Source: an uncultured Prevotellaceae bacterium (lineage in GTDB: Bacteria > Bacteroidota > Bacteroidia > Bacteroidales > Bacteroidaceae). Taken from it: a DNA stretch of 64,000 nucleotides. Every line of letters starts with the position of its first letter. The first letter of the stretch is position 1. The notes beneath the pieces were generated by a model that did not search any database, was not told the DNA's origin, and saw nothing but the letters and a program-made list of their open reading frames with translations. This document shows positions 32,952 to 42,158 of this stretch, one piece after another. The stretch spans positions 1 to 64,000 of the forward strand of contig ONCK01000015.1 in assembly GCA_900316315.1 (NCBI GenBank), in the 5' to 3' direction. The position numbers and the translations under genes were made by a program.

Positions 32952-34559
32952 TTATTCCTCCTTGGAGATATCCTTGCCCAGTTGCTCGGGCAGTTCGTGC
33001 TCCTCCTTTAGATCAATCTGCTGACCGTCAGCATCGTAGAAGCGATACTCCAGAAAAGCGAGATTCTGATTGGGAATAACGCGTAGACCTAAGCCATACT
33101 TCAGTTGCCATCTCTTCTTAAGGGAAATGAGCCCCTTGTTGATATAAGCCGCGACATAAGGATGGACGTGCAGGCTGTACTTCTTGATACCGAGCCTGCC
33201 GACCAAGAGCTTGATCTTGGACTCCAAGGTGTCAGTAAAGAGTATGCTGCTCCGAACCTTGCCTGTGCCAAAACACGACGGACAAGTCTCCTCCACATTG
33301 ACGGTAAGCACCGGACGTACACGCTGTCGCGTGATTTGCATCAAGCCAAATTTACTGAGAGGCAGGATATTGTGCCGAGAGCGGTCACCCTGCATGTCCT
33401 TGGTCATGCGCTCATAGAGCTCCTGACGATGCTCCGCCTTGGCCATGTCGATAAAGTCGATTACGATGATGCCACCGACATCTCTGAGACGAAGCTGGCG
33501 GGCGATCTCATCGGCAGCCCCGAGGTTGACCTCGAGCGCATTGCCCTCCTGGCCATCCGGATTTTTGATACGATTGCCACTATTGACATCGATCACGCAG
33601 AGTGCCTCCGTCTGCTCAATGATGAGGTAAGCGCCATGCTTATAAGTCACCGTGCGTCCGAAGGAAGACTTGATCTGCTTGGTGATGGCAAAATTGTCAA
33701 AGATGGGAAGCGCGCCAGTGTAGAGCTTGACGATGTCCTCCTTGCCCGGGGCAATAAGCCCAATGTACTGCTGTATCTGGGCAAAAATTGCCTTGTCATT
33801 GACATGGATAGCGCTGAAAGTGGGGTTGTAGATGTCGCGCAGCATGGCTACCGTACGACTTGTCTCCTCATAGACAAGACGCGGGAAGCTGTTGGCACGA
33901 TGGGTGGCCTCTATGGCGTGCTGCCAACGGTCGAGCAGGATCTTGAGTTCCGCGTCGAGTTCCGCTGCACGTTTGCCTTCGGCTACCGTGCGTACAATAA
34001 CGCCAAAATTTTTGGGCTTAATGCTTTGGATCAACAACTTCAGGCGTGAACGCTCTGCCGAGCTCTTGATCTTGGATGAGACCGAGACCTTATCGCTCAT
34101 GGGGATGAGCACCAGTAAGCGTCCGGCAAACGACAGCTCACACGTCAGTCGTGGTCCTTTGGTCGAAATAGGCTCCTTGATAATCTGAGCCAAGATGACA
34201 TCACCTGCCTTGAGAATCGTCTGGATACTCTGATCCTTGGTTACAGGTGGCTGGAGTGTGACCTTGCTGATGGGGAATAGACGTTTTCTGTCGCTGAACA
34301 CCTGCTTGAGATACTTCTGATAAGAGGTAAAATTGGCCGTCATCTCCTGAATGTGTAGGAAGGCGTCCTTACCATGCCCGACATCGACGAAGCACGCGTT
34401 GAGCCCCGGGAGTATCTTCTTGACCTTGGCAGCATAGATATTGCCTACGGCATAAGACTCCTCGCGGCCCTCCTTCTGCAGTTCGACGAGACGGCTGTCC
34501 TCAAGCAGAGCGATAGAGACTTCTTTGGGACTTACGTCCACCACAAGTTCACTCGTCAT
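32952..34559 (-). CDS. rng: Ribonuclease G/E family endoribonuclease
   Basis: 535 residues. An S1-like RNA-binding part near the N-terminus (VGNIYAAKVKKILPGLNACF, VDVGHGKDAFLH), the RNase E/G catalytic core with VIDVNSGNRI and GGIIVIDFIDMAK (the two magnesium-binding Asp regions), and the zinc-link CPSCFGTGKV. It cleaves single-stranded RNA in rRNA maturation and mRNA turnover. It lies downstream of HU and the 29-residue ribosomal protein, but a terminator at 34656-34697 separates them, so expression may be partly independent. Confidence 0.94.
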   Translation of the reverse strand: MTSELVVDVSPKEVSIALLEDSRLVELQKEGREESYAVGNIYAAKVKKILPGLNACFVDVGHGKDAFLHIQEMTANFTSYQKYLKQVFSDRKRLFPISKVTLQPPVTKDQSIQTILKAGDVILAQIIKEPISTKGPRLTCELSFAGRLLVLIPMSDKVSVSSKIKSSAERSRLKLLIQSIKPKNFGVIVRTVAEGKRAAELDAELKILLDRWQHAIEATHRANSFPRLVYEETSRTVAMLRDIYNPTFSAIHVNDKAIFAQIQQYIGLIAPGKEDIVKLYTGALPIFDNFAITKQIKSSFGRTVTYKHGAYLIIEQTEALCVIDVNSGNRIKNPDGQEGNALEVNLGAADEIARQLRLRDVGGIIVIDFIDMAKAEHRQELYERMTKDMQGDRSRHNILPLSKFGLMQITRQRVRPVLTVNVEETCPSCFGTGKVRSSILFTDTLESKIKLLVGRLGIKKYSLHVHPYVAAYINKGLISLKKRWQLKYGLGLRVIPNQNLAFLEYRFYDADGQQIDLKEEHELPEQLGKDISKEE

Positions 34560-34655
34560 GGATTAATGGTTGATTAATAATGATTCATTTCTCCCTTATT
34601 CGGTGCCGCAGGAGGCTCCCGATGCATCGGTGTCCTGACTACAAACAGAAAAAAA

Positions 34656-34697
34656 GACAAACCTGGGGATGGCCTCAGGGGCGATGCCAAGTTTGTC
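34656..34697 (-). terminator. Terminator between the small ribosomal gene and rng
   Basis: On the minus strand GACAAACTTGG pairs with CCAGGTTTGTC (one G-U), loop of 20, followed by seven T. Confidence 0.8.
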
Positions 34698-34750
34698 CTT
34701 TCGTTTTTCTCTAAGCACTGAGAGAGAGAACGCTGTACCACTCGAGCCTA

Positions 34751-34840
34751 CTATTTGCTCTTGTGTCTGTTCTTTCTTAAGCGTTTTTTACGCTTGTGCG
34801 TAGACATCTTGTGTCTTTTCTTCTTTTTTCCGCTTGGCAT
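34751..34840 (-). CDS. AURKAIP1/COX24-domain small ribosomal protein
   Basis: 29 residues, starting MPSGKKKKRHKMSTHKRK and ending RKNRHKSK; 19 are Lys, Arg or His. This matches the tiny Bacteroidetes protein annotated as AURKAIP1/COX24 domain-containing, related to a mitochondrial small-subunit protein. It should bind 16S rRNA. Located between HU (38 bases upstream) and rng. Short enough to be missed by most gene callers. Confidence 0.88.
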   Translation of the reverse strand: MPSGKKKKRHKMSTHKRKKRLRKNRHKSK

Positions 34841-34878
34841 AGCTTAAAAGGGTTTATTAATGTTGACTATTTTTATTG

Positions 34879-35163
34879 TTACTTTTTAGCTTCCTTGACC
34901 ACGTTGGCAAACGACTTGGCTGCCTTGAAAGCTGGTATATTGTGCTCAGGAATGATCATGGTCGTATTTTTGGAGATATTGCGGGCCGTCTTAGGAGCTC
35001 TCTTCTTGAGAATGAAACTGCCAAATCCGCGCAGGTACACATTTTCTCCACCTACCATCGCGTCCTTTACTGTCTCCATAAATGCTTCTACGGAAGCCAA
35101 TACAGTAGCCTTGTCTATACCCGTCTTCTTAGCGATCTCGTTTACAATGTCTGCTTTAGTCAT
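34879..35163 (-). CDS. HU family DNA-binding protein
   Basis: 94 residues, starting MTKADIVNEIAKKTGIDKAT; the DNA-grasping arm region VYLRGFGSFILKKRAPKTAR is intact, with I-P-E-H-N-I-P-A-F-K-A near the tip. It bends and compacts DNA. A minus-strand -7 box TATCTTTG is at 35210-35217, so the mRNA leader is about 40 bases. First gene of a small unit with the ribosomal protein below it. Confidence 0.95.
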   Translation of the reverse strand: MTKADIVNEIAKKTGIDKATVLASVEAFMETVKDAMVGGENVYLRGFGSFILKKRAPKTARNISKNTTMIIPEHNIPAFKAAKSFANVVKEAKK

Positions 35164-35217
35164 AACGATTATTCTTGTTATTATTCTTACTATTTCGGTT
35201 TTCGGACTGCAAAGATA

Positions 35218-35584
35218 GAACTTTTTGCGCTAACAGAACGATTTACGTCGAAAAATATCTCAAGTTTAACAATTGGGAAGGAAAATATTTTACCAAAATA
35301 ATAATGTCTTACCTTCTTTCTTATCTGTTCCGGTTTTCTTCGTATCCATTGTGCGGCAAACGGTAGGTTGGCGATGGAGGCTGCAGGATACAAGCCCCCC
35401 AAACGATGATTTGTCCGTCATGAACTGCTGCCCATATCACAAAACTGGACAAATGAGCAAAAAGAGGCGTCTGTACGGTCCATTTCGTCAACTGGGGAAA
35501 ACATTATGCGATTTTCGGCAGTCACTTAGGCACCAGATGGCGGCCAAAATGGGATTTGTGTACCATTTTAAATAAAGCGACAAG
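35218..35584. other. Intergenic stretch without recognisable genes
   Basis: Between the HU promoter and the hisG promoter. Short frames have no family resemblance. No His-rich leader peptide is seen before hisG. Confidence 0.5.
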
Positions 35585-35615
35585 TTGTGTTTCCCGTCAG
35601 ATTAGTTTAACTTTG
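35585..35615 (+). promoter_or_regulatory. Promoter of the his operon
   Basis: TTG at 35585-35587, 20 bases, TAACTTTG at 35608-35615. The leader before hisG is about 65 bases and has neither a terminator hairpin nor a run of His codons. Confidence 0.7.
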
Positions 35616-35686
35616 CACTTGATAAAGGTGGATAAGTACCATTTTGGTCGTATATTCCCCTAAAAAACACAAAAACACATATCTCT

Positions 35687-36541
35687 ATGCTTAGAATAGC
35701 CATCCAGTCCAAAGGACGCCTCTACGACGACACGACTTCGCTGCTCAAGGAGGCCGACGTCAAGGTCAACCGCTCGGAGCGGGCCCTCCTCGTGAGAAGC
35801 AGCACCTTCCCCATAGAAGTACTCTACCTCCGCGATGACGATATACCCGAGACCGTAGCGAGCGGTGTGGCAGACATCGGCATCGTGGGGCTCAATGAGG
35901 TAATGGAGCGCGATGAGAATGTCAAGGTCGTACAACACCTCGGACTTAGTAAGTGCCGACTGTCGATTGCCGTGCCCAAGGCGGAGCACTATACGGGCCC
36001 GCAGTGGCTGCAGGGCAAGCGCATCGCGACGAGCTATCCCCATATTTTGCAGAAGTACCTCAAGGAGCAGGATGTCAAGGCCCAGATACACATCATCACA
36101 GGATCGGTGGAGATCACGCCGCTCATCGACTTGAGCGATGCCATATTTGACATCGTGAGCTCGGGGTCTACGCTCGTCAGCAACAATCTGGCTGAGGTGG
36201 AGACAGTGCTCCAGAGCGATGCTGTCGTCATCGCCAACAAGCATCTCGATGCCGAAAAGAAGACCATACTCAAGGAACTCATCTTCCGCTTCCAGTCCGC
36301 CATCGACGCGCAGGGCAAGAAGTACGTGATGATGAATGCGCCCAAGGACCGAGTAGACCGCATCCTCTCTATCCTGCCGGGCAGCATGAAGAGCCCGACC
36401 ATTATCCCTCTGGCCGACGACAAGTGGTGCAGCATCCACACGGTGCTGGACGTGCACAGCTTCTGGGAAATCATCGGTCAGCTAAAGGCTGCGGGAGCTC
36501 AGGGTATTCTGGTCACGCCGATTGAGAAGATTATCGGTTGA
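35687..36541 (+). CDS. hisG: ATP phosphoribosyltransferase, long form
   Basis: 284 residues. Starts MLRIAIQSKGRLYDDTTSLL; the PRPP-binding loop lies in FDIVSSGSTLVSNNLAEVE. A C-terminal regulatory domain of about 75 residues (after residue 205, including SPTIIPLADDKWCSIHTVLD) marks the long form that is inhibited directly by histidine and needs no HisZ. First step of histidine synthesis. First gene of hisGDCB. Confidence 0.95.
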   Translation: MLRIAIQSKGRLYDDTTSLLKEADVKVNRSERALLVRSSTFPIEVLYLRDDDIPETVASGVADIGIVGLNEVMERDENVKVVQHLGLSKCRLSIAVPKAEHYTGPQWLQGKRIATSYPHILQKYLKEQDVKAQIHIITGSVEITPLIDLSDAIFDIVSSGSTLVSNNLAEVETVLQSDAVVIANKHLDAEKKTILKELIFRFQSAIDAQGKKYVMMNAPKDRVDRILSILPGSMKSPTIIPLADDKWCSIHTVLDVHSFWEIIGQLKAAGAQGILVTPIEKIIG

Positions 36542-36597
36542 TGCCCCTTACGCCGTCCTCTATATCTATCTTATTCCCAAGACTATACACGTAAACT

Positions 36598-37890
36598 ATG
36601 CAACGCTCTACATATCCTTCTCCCGATCAGCTCAAGCAACTGCTGATGCGGCCGGCCTTTGACATCACGCGACTATTTGACACTGTCGGTGCCATCTTGC
36701 ATGAAGTGCGTGACCACGGAGACCAGGCGCTCAAGCAATATGAGCTTCAGTTTGACAAGGTACAGCTCACCTCCCTCAAGGTCTCAGCGGACGAGATCAA
36801 GGAGGCGGGCCAACAGCTCCCCTCCGAACTCAAGCAGGCCCTGCAGCAGGCCTACCACAATATCAAGGCCTTTCATCAGGCTCAGGTCTTCCGCCCCATC
36901 GAGGTGAAGATTGCGCCGGGCGTCGTCTGCCGCCAGGTAGCCGTCCCAATACAGCGGGTCGGTCTCTATATCCCAGGCGGCAGCGCTCCCCTATTTTCTA
37001 CAGTGCTGATGCTGGCCGTGCCTGCCCAGATTGCGGGCTGCTCCAGCGTGAGCCTATGCACGCCCCCCGCGCGCGATGGCAAGGTCAACCCCTCTATACT
37101 CTACGCGGCCTCTCTCTGCGGTGTAACGGATATCTACAAGGTCGGCGGTTCGCAGGCGATAGCAGCCTTCACATTTGGTACAGAGAGCATTCCCCAGGTC
37201 GACAAGATATTTGGCCCCGGAAATCAGTACGTCATGGCCGCCAAGCAACTGGCGACCCTCTACGGAGTGGCCATTGACATGCCAGCGGGACCCAGTGAGG
37301 TAGCCGTCATCGCCGACCAATACGCAGACCCGAGGTATGTGGCAGCCGACTTGCTGAGCCAGGCAGAGCATGGGCCCGATAGTCAGGTCGTGCTCCTAAG
37401 CGACAGCTGCGAACTGCTGGATAAGGTAGACCAGCAATTATCCTCGCAGCTCAGCACTTTGCCACGCAAGGAGATAGCCGCCAAGGCCCTCAGCAATAGT
37501 CTCGCCATTCTGACCCACAGTATCGATGAGGCAATCGACATCTCCAACGAGTATGCCCCAGAGCACCTGATCCTCGCTGTCAAGGACTATCGACAGGCCG
37601 CAGACAAGGTCAAGTGCGCCGGGAGTGTATTTGAGGGGCCATGGAGTTGCGAGAGCGCAGGAGACTATGCCTCCGGCACCAACCACACGCTACCCACCAA
37701 GGGATACGCCCGCTCCTATGGCGGACTAAGCCTCGACAGTTTCATCCGCAAGATGACCTTTCAGGAGCTCTCTGCCGAGGGCATCCGCTCCATTGGCCAG
37801 ACGGTCATGACCATGGCCAGAGAAGAAAGCCTAGAGGCCCATCGACGCGCGATGGAGATCAGGTATCAGGACGTGTCCAACAAAAAATAA
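36598..37890 (+). CDS. hisD: Histidinol dehydrogenase
   Basis: 430 residues, normal length. Motifs: VGLYIPGGSAPLFSTVLMLA, YKVGGSQAIAAFTFGTESIP, DKIFGPGNQYVMAAKQ, DMPAGPSEVAVIAD, DLLSQAEHGPDSQVVL (zinc ligand region) and NEYAPEHLIL. A zinc enzyme carrying out the last two oxidations from histidinol to histidine. 56 bases after hisG, 10 before hisC. Confidence 0.96.
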   Translation: MQRSTYPSPDQLKQLLMRPAFDITRLFDTVGAILHEVRDHGDQALKQYELQFDKVQLTSLKVSADEIKEAGQQLPSELKQALQQAYHNIKAFHQAQVFRPIEVKIAPGVVCRQVAVPIQRVGLYIPGGSAPLFSTVLMLAVPAQIAGCSSVSLCTPPARDGKVNPSILYAASLCGVTDIYKVGGSQAIAAFTFGTESIPQVDKIFGPGNQYVMAAKQLATLYGVAIDMPAGPSEVAVIADQYADPRYVAADLLSQAEHGPDSQVVLLSDSCELLDKVDQQLSSQLSTLPRKEIAAKALSNSLAILTHSIDEAIDISNEYAPEHLILAVKDYRQAADKVKCAGSVFEGPWSCESAGDYASGTNHTLPTKGYARSYGGLSLDSFIRKMTFQELSAEGIRSIGQTVMTMAREESLEAHRRAMEIRYQDVSNKK

Positions 37891-37900
37891 TCAAACTGCC

Positions 37901-38938
37901 ATGAAACCCCTTATACAGCTAGTACGTCCCAATATATGGAGTCTTGCCCCCTATAGCTGTGCGCGCAATGACTACAAAGGCAAGGAGGCGTCGGTCTATC
38001 TCGATGCCAACGAGAACCCCTTCAATTCGCCGCTCAACCGCTATCCCGACCCTCTCCAGCTTAAGCTGAAGGCACAACTGTCCGTCATCAAGGGGGTCAA
38101 TCCAGACCAGATATTTCTCGGCAATGGCAGCGACGAGGCCATTGATCTCGTCTACCGCGTTTTCTGCAATCCGGGCAGGGACAATGTAGTCTCCATCAGC
38201 CCATCATATGGCATGTACAAGGTGTGCGCGGACATCAATCAGACCGAGTTTCGCCCTGTCGAGCTTGACAAAGGATTTCTCCTCAAAGCTGACAAACTGC
38301 TGCAGGCCGTAAGCGCCAACACCAAGGTCATCTTCCTGTGCAGCCCGAACAATCCCAGTGGCAACTGCCTCGAAGAAAAAGAGATAGAGCATGTTGTCCG
38401 CGATTTCGATGGCATAGTCGTCCTCGATGAGGCGTACAGCGACTTCAGCCAAAAGCCCGTCTTCCGCTCCCGCATCGACAAGTTTCCCAACCTCATCGTG
38501 CTCAACACCATGTCAAAGGCTTGGGGCTCTGCAGGCATCCGGCTCGGCATGGCCTTTGCCCAAAAGCCTATCATTGATCTCTTTAACAAGGTCAAATACC
38601 CCTACAATATCAATACGCTCACTCAGCAGAAGGCTGAGGAGATGCTTCGTCGAGCATCGGATGTAGAGAAGTGGGTCAAACTCATCCTCGAGGAGCGCCA
38701 GTCTCTGATGGAGTCGATAGAGGAATTGCCCTTCGTGCACCATATTTACCCTACTGATGCAAACTTCTTCCTATGCGAGATGGACAATCCGCGCAATGTG
38801 TACAATTACCTCGTCAACTGCGGGGTGATCGTAAGGGACCGATCCACTCAGCCTCTATGCAAGGGGTGCCTGCGTATCACCGTAGGTTCTCCCAATGAAA
38901 ACAACGCACTACTAGCAGCCCTCCGGCGCTACAGATAG
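37901..38938 (+). CDS. hisC: Histidinol-phosphate aminotransferase
   Basis: 345 residues, PLP fold type I. Motifs: [59 protein letters not shown] and [17 protein letters not shown] with the PLP lysine; the terminal [12 protein letters not shown] has the carboxylate-binding Arg. Converts imidazole-acetol phosphate to histidinol phosphate. Third gene of the operon. Confidence 0.95.
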   Translation: MKPLIQLVRPNIWSLAPYSCARNDYKGKEASVYLDANENPFNSPLNRYPDPLQLKLKAQLSVIKGVNPDQIFLGNGSDEAIDLVYRVFCNPGRDNVVSISPSYGMYKVCADINQTEFRPVELDKGFLLKADKLLQAVSANTKVIFLCSPNNPSGNCLEEKEIEHVVRDFDGIVVLDEAYSDFSQKPVFRSRIDKFPNLIVLNTMSKAWGSAGIRLGMAFAQKPIIDLFNKVKYPYNINTLTQQKAEEMLRRASDVEKWVKLILEERQSLMESIEELPFVHHIYPTDANFFLCEMDNPRNVYNYLVNCGVIVRDRSTQPLCKGCLRITVGSPNENNALLAALRRYR

Positions 38939-39075
38939 CCGAGAGGCTCCTGCTGGACAAGGCGCTGCAAGGCTTTACAGAGGCAGCTGAGCCCCTGCTT
39001 AAGCCACTGGATGTGTCCCACTCGCTGCTATTTTTTCCAATCAACTATTATTGTCGTATCCATACCCATATTCCT

Positions 39076-40140
39076 ATGAAAAAGGCGCTCTTTATCGATC
39101 GCGACGGCACCCTCGTGCGTGAACCGGCCGATGAGCAAGTAGATAGTTTTGAGAAGCTCGAATTTATGCCCCATGTCTTCTCCAGCCTCGCTCTGATACA
39201 GGACAAAACCGACTTTGACCTCATCGTCGTATCCAATCAGGATGGCCTTGGCACCCCGGCCTATCCGCAGGTCACATTTGATAAAATCCAGCACTTCATT
39301 GAGCAGGCATTTCGCAATGAAGGCATCACCTTCAAAGCCTGGCACTTCGATTCCTCCACATCCAAACATCCGTCAGCCAATCGCAAGCCCGCAGCCGGCA
39401 TGCTCAAGCCTTATCTCGACGGGAGCTACGATATGAGCCACTCCTACGTGATAGGCGATCGCGAGACTGATATGCAGCTTGCGCGCAACCTGGGATGCAA
39501 GGCCTACAAACTGACTGAGGATTTCGGCTGGCCGCAGATCTCAGATGCCATTGTGGCCGGCGAGCGCAAGGCTGAGATCCGGCGACAGACCAAGGAGACA
39601 GACGTCTACGTCAGTCTGGACCTCAATGGCACAGGGAAGGCTCAGATCTCGACCGGACTGGGATTTTTTGACCATATGCTCGAGCAGATCGCCCGCCACG
39701 GGGAAATCGACCTCACGATTGAGACCAAGGGCGATTTACAAGTGGACGAGCACCACACTATCGAGGACACGGCCATCGTACTCGGGCAGTGCCTGCGTCA
39801 GGCTCTCGGAGACAAGCGCGGCATCGAGCGCTACGGCTTCTGTCTGCCGATGGACGACTGCCTATGCCAAGTGGCTATCGATTTCGGAGGGAGACCATGG
39901 CTAGTATGGCAAGCTGACTTCAAGCGCGAAAAGATAGGCGAAATGCCTACGGAGATGTTCTTCCATTTCTTCAAGAGCCTTAGCGACAACGCTCAGATTA
40001 ACCTCAATATCAAGGCCGAGGGCGACAATGAGCATCACAAGATCGAGGGTATCTTCAAGGCCTTCTCACGGGCGCTCCGCATGGCGATTCGCAGAGATCC
40101 CACAGACATGCAATTACCCTCCAGCAAGGGCAGTCTTTAA
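39076..40140 (+). CDS. hisB: Bifunctional histidinol-phosphatase / imidazoleglycerol-phosphate dehydratase
   Basis: 354 residues from ATG 39076 ([17 protein letters not shown]); upstream sequence in frame lacks family similarity. The N-terminal HAD phosphatase has DRDGT with the nucleophile Asp, and [20 protein letters not shown]. From about residue 165 the IGPD domain has [37 protein letters not shown] and [18 protein letters not shown], the manganese-binding histidine motifs. Last gene of hisGDCB; the other his genes are not in this window. Confidence 0.96.
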   Translation: MKKALFIDRDGTLVREPADEQVDSFEKLEFMPHVFSSLALIQDKTDFDLIVVSNQDGLGTPAYPQVTFDKIQHFIEQAFRNEGITFKAWHFDSSTSKHPSANRKPAAGMLKPYLDGSYDMSHSYVIGDRETDMQLARNLGCKAYKLTEDFGWPQISDAIVAGERKAEIRRQTKETDVYVSLDLNGTGKAQISTGLGFFDHMLEQIARHGEIDLTIETKGDLQVDEHHTIEDTAIVLGQCLRQALGDKRGIERYGFCLPMDDCLCQVAIDFGGRPWLVWQADFKREKIGEMPTEMFFHFFKSLSDNAQINLNIKAEGDNEHHKIEGIFKAFSRALRMAIRRDPTDMQLPSSKGSL

Positions 40141-40159
40141 TCAATTCATAAAGCAAAAG

Positions 40160-40194
40160 AGAGGGACAACCCCAAATCAGGAGTTGTCCCTCTT
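40160..40194. terminator. Bidirectional terminator between hisB and htrA
   Basis: Eleven-base stem (40160-40170 with 40183-40193), loop of 12. T-rich on the plus side (CTTCTATTATTA) and TCTCTTTTGC on the minus side, so it can serve the two converging genes. Confidence 0.88.
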
Positions 40195-40249
40195 CTATTA
40201 TTAATGCCGATACTTGGCTTAGATGAAATCTCGCTTTACAGACTGAGGC

Positions 40250-41755
40250 TTATCTATGGCGGCGATTGCCCTGCTTGGGCTCTGCCTTCTTGGCCTGACT
40301 GTCACTCAAGTCGACAGTGAAGCTCTTGTTGATTCCACTCTGCGTCTTAGCCCTGATCCAGAGCACGCGATCACTGGAGAGGTTGGTCTGCTTGACGACT
40401 TCGTCAAAGTCGGCTACGGTATTCATCTTCTTGTCATTGATCTGCATAATGATGAGTCCCTTGGTGATGCCGGCATCCTGCATCTTGCCGCTGCGGACAG
40501 ACGTTACCAGCAATCCGTGATCCAAGGCCAACTGCTTCTTGAGCTCACTGTCGAGAGGCTTGAGCGCTATGCCGAGGCTCATGACATCGGCTTGCTCAAT
40601 CTCAGACGTTGTGCCTTGGCTATTGCGAAGGGTGACGACTTTGGTGTACGTCTTCTTGTCACGCATATAAGTGATGTTGACCTTGTCACCTGGGCGATGG
40701 GTAGTGATCTCCTCCTGGAGTTCACCCATCTTCTTGACAGGTTTGCCGTCTACTTTGAGAATGACATCACCCTTTTGCAGGCCTGCAGCGGCGGCTGCGC
40801 CGTCATTGGTCACCTCGTCCACATAGATGCCTTCGGTAGTGCCGAGGTCTACGTCCTTATTGTTCTTGTCCTTCTGGTAGTCCACATAGTTGCCTACCTC
40901 CATGCCGCTTATGCCGAGTAAGGCGCGCTGTACAGTGCCATATTTCTTGAGGTCAGCGACCACCTTATTCATAATCGTTGTCGGGATGGCAAATCCATAG
41001 CCGGAGAAAGAGCCCGTCTGTGAGTAAAGCATGGCATTGATGCCAACAAGCTCTCCCTTGGCATTGACAAGAGCGCCTCCTGAATTGCCGGGATTGATAG
41101 CTGCATCAGTCTGGATAAACGACTCGATATCATTGGCCTGTAGCGAACGGCTCTTAGCGCTTACTATACCTGCGGTGACTGTAGATGTCAGATTGAAAGG
41201 GTTGCCTACTGCGAGCACCCATTCTCCCAGTTTCAACTTGTCGCTGTCTCCGATGGGAATAGCCTGAAGGCCGGTGGCCTCCACCTTAATCAGGGCCAAG
41301 TCTGTCGTTTTGTCAAGACCAATTATACGTCCCTTGTACTCCTTGTTGTCATTGGTTTTTACCAATATCTCGTCAGCATCGGCCACCACATGATTGTTGG
41401 TCACGATATAGCCATCCTGGCTGATAATAACGCCGCTACCAGCACCTTGCTTCTTGGGCGTCTCAATCTGACGGCGCTGCGTGCCGCCATTTCCCTGGCC
41501 GAAGAAGTCTCCAAAGAAATCCTCGAAGGGATTAGTGTATTCTACCATTTGCCGCTTGCTATTGGTCGTAACCTTAATATAGACGACGCTGTTGACTGCG
41601 CTCTCGGCGGCCTGCGTAAGGTCGACCATACCCGTACCGACTGCGGCCGGAGCAGGCTGAGGTGCTGCCATAATACTCTGAGGAGCCACTGATGCTATGC
41701 CTAAGCTCATGACGGTTGCCAAGGCAAAGACTTTGATGCTTGAATTCTGGTTCAT
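40250..41755 (-). CDS. Do-like periplasmic serine protease (HtrA/DegP)
   Basis: 501 residues with a signal peptide (about 30). Catalytic triad visible: His122 in IVTNNHVVADADE, Asp152 in KTTDLALIKV, Ser225 in DAAINPGNSGGALVN. Two PDZ domains follow (about 275-365 and 395-480), the first with GDVILKVDGKPV. Degrades or refolds misfolded envelope proteins. Single gene; a minus-strand -7 box TACTTTTG lies at 41796-41803. Confidence 0.95.
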   Translation of the reverse strand: MNQNSSIKVFALATVMSLGIASVAPQSIMAAPQPAPAAVGTGMVDLTQAAESAVNSVVYIKVTTNSKRQMVEYTNPFEDFFGDFFGQGNGGTQRRQIETPKKQGAGSGVIISQDGYIVTNNHVVADADEILVKTNDNKEYKGRIIGLDKTTDLALIKVEATGLQAIPIGDSDKLKLGEWVLAVGNPFNLTSTVTAGIVSAKSRSLQANDIESFIQTDAAINPGNSGGALVNAKGELVGINAMLYSQTGSFSGYGFAIPTTIMNKVVADLKKYGTVQRALLGISGMEVGNYVDYQKDKNNKDVDLGTTEGIYVDEVTNDGAAAAAGLQKGDVILKVDGKPVKKMGELQEEITTHRPGDKVNITYMRDKKTYTKVVTLRNSQGTTSEIEQADVMSLGIALKPLDSELKKQLALDHGLLVTSVRSGKMQDAGITKGLIIMQINDKKMNTVADFDEVVKQTNLSSDRVLWIRAKTQSGINKSFTVDLSDSQAKKAEPKQGNRRHR

Positions 41756-42062
41756 ATTTTCTTTTGAATGTTAGTTATTTATCTGATTTCTATTACAAAA
41801 GTAATCAAGTCTGGAAATGGAATGACTTAGTGAAGTCTAAAAATGGTCACAAAGGGCTCAATTTTAATCATTTCGTCTATCTCTTTAACTCGAATTTAGG
41901 TGTCTCACTCTCTGACATCATTTTTCTTTAAAAACTATTAGCAAAAAATGTGCCACTCAGGCCACAACTTAGGCTAAGACAATCCCCTAGACAAGTCATG
42001 ACCAGTCGTGGAATAAGCTAACTGCCCTATACTGATGCATGAGAAATAACACAGAAAAACAA

Positions 42063-42146
42063 CATCGGACCTAGAAAGAACAAGGTCCGACCTAGTTTAA
42101 ACTACATCGGACCTTGTTATCAAAACATCGGCACTTGTACTCTTGC
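42063..42146. repeat. 21-base-period intergenic repeat, locus A
   Basis: Four consecutive 21-base units: 42063-42083, 42084-42104, 42105-42125, 42126-42146. Units 1, 3 and 4 begin CATCGG; units 1, 2 and 3 share CGGACCT or CCGACCT followed by AG/TG. The junction of units 2 and 3 contains a 23-base stretch (42093-42115) identical to 55143-55165 or so in locus B. It lies in the 400-base gap between the htrA promoter and the end of the amylase gene. Confidence 0.75.
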
Positions 42147-42158
42147 TATTCTCCTTGG

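Noticed and set aside
35560-35690. Possible histidine attenuator before hisG
   Set aside because: No run of His codons and no terminator hairpin between the promoter and hisG.
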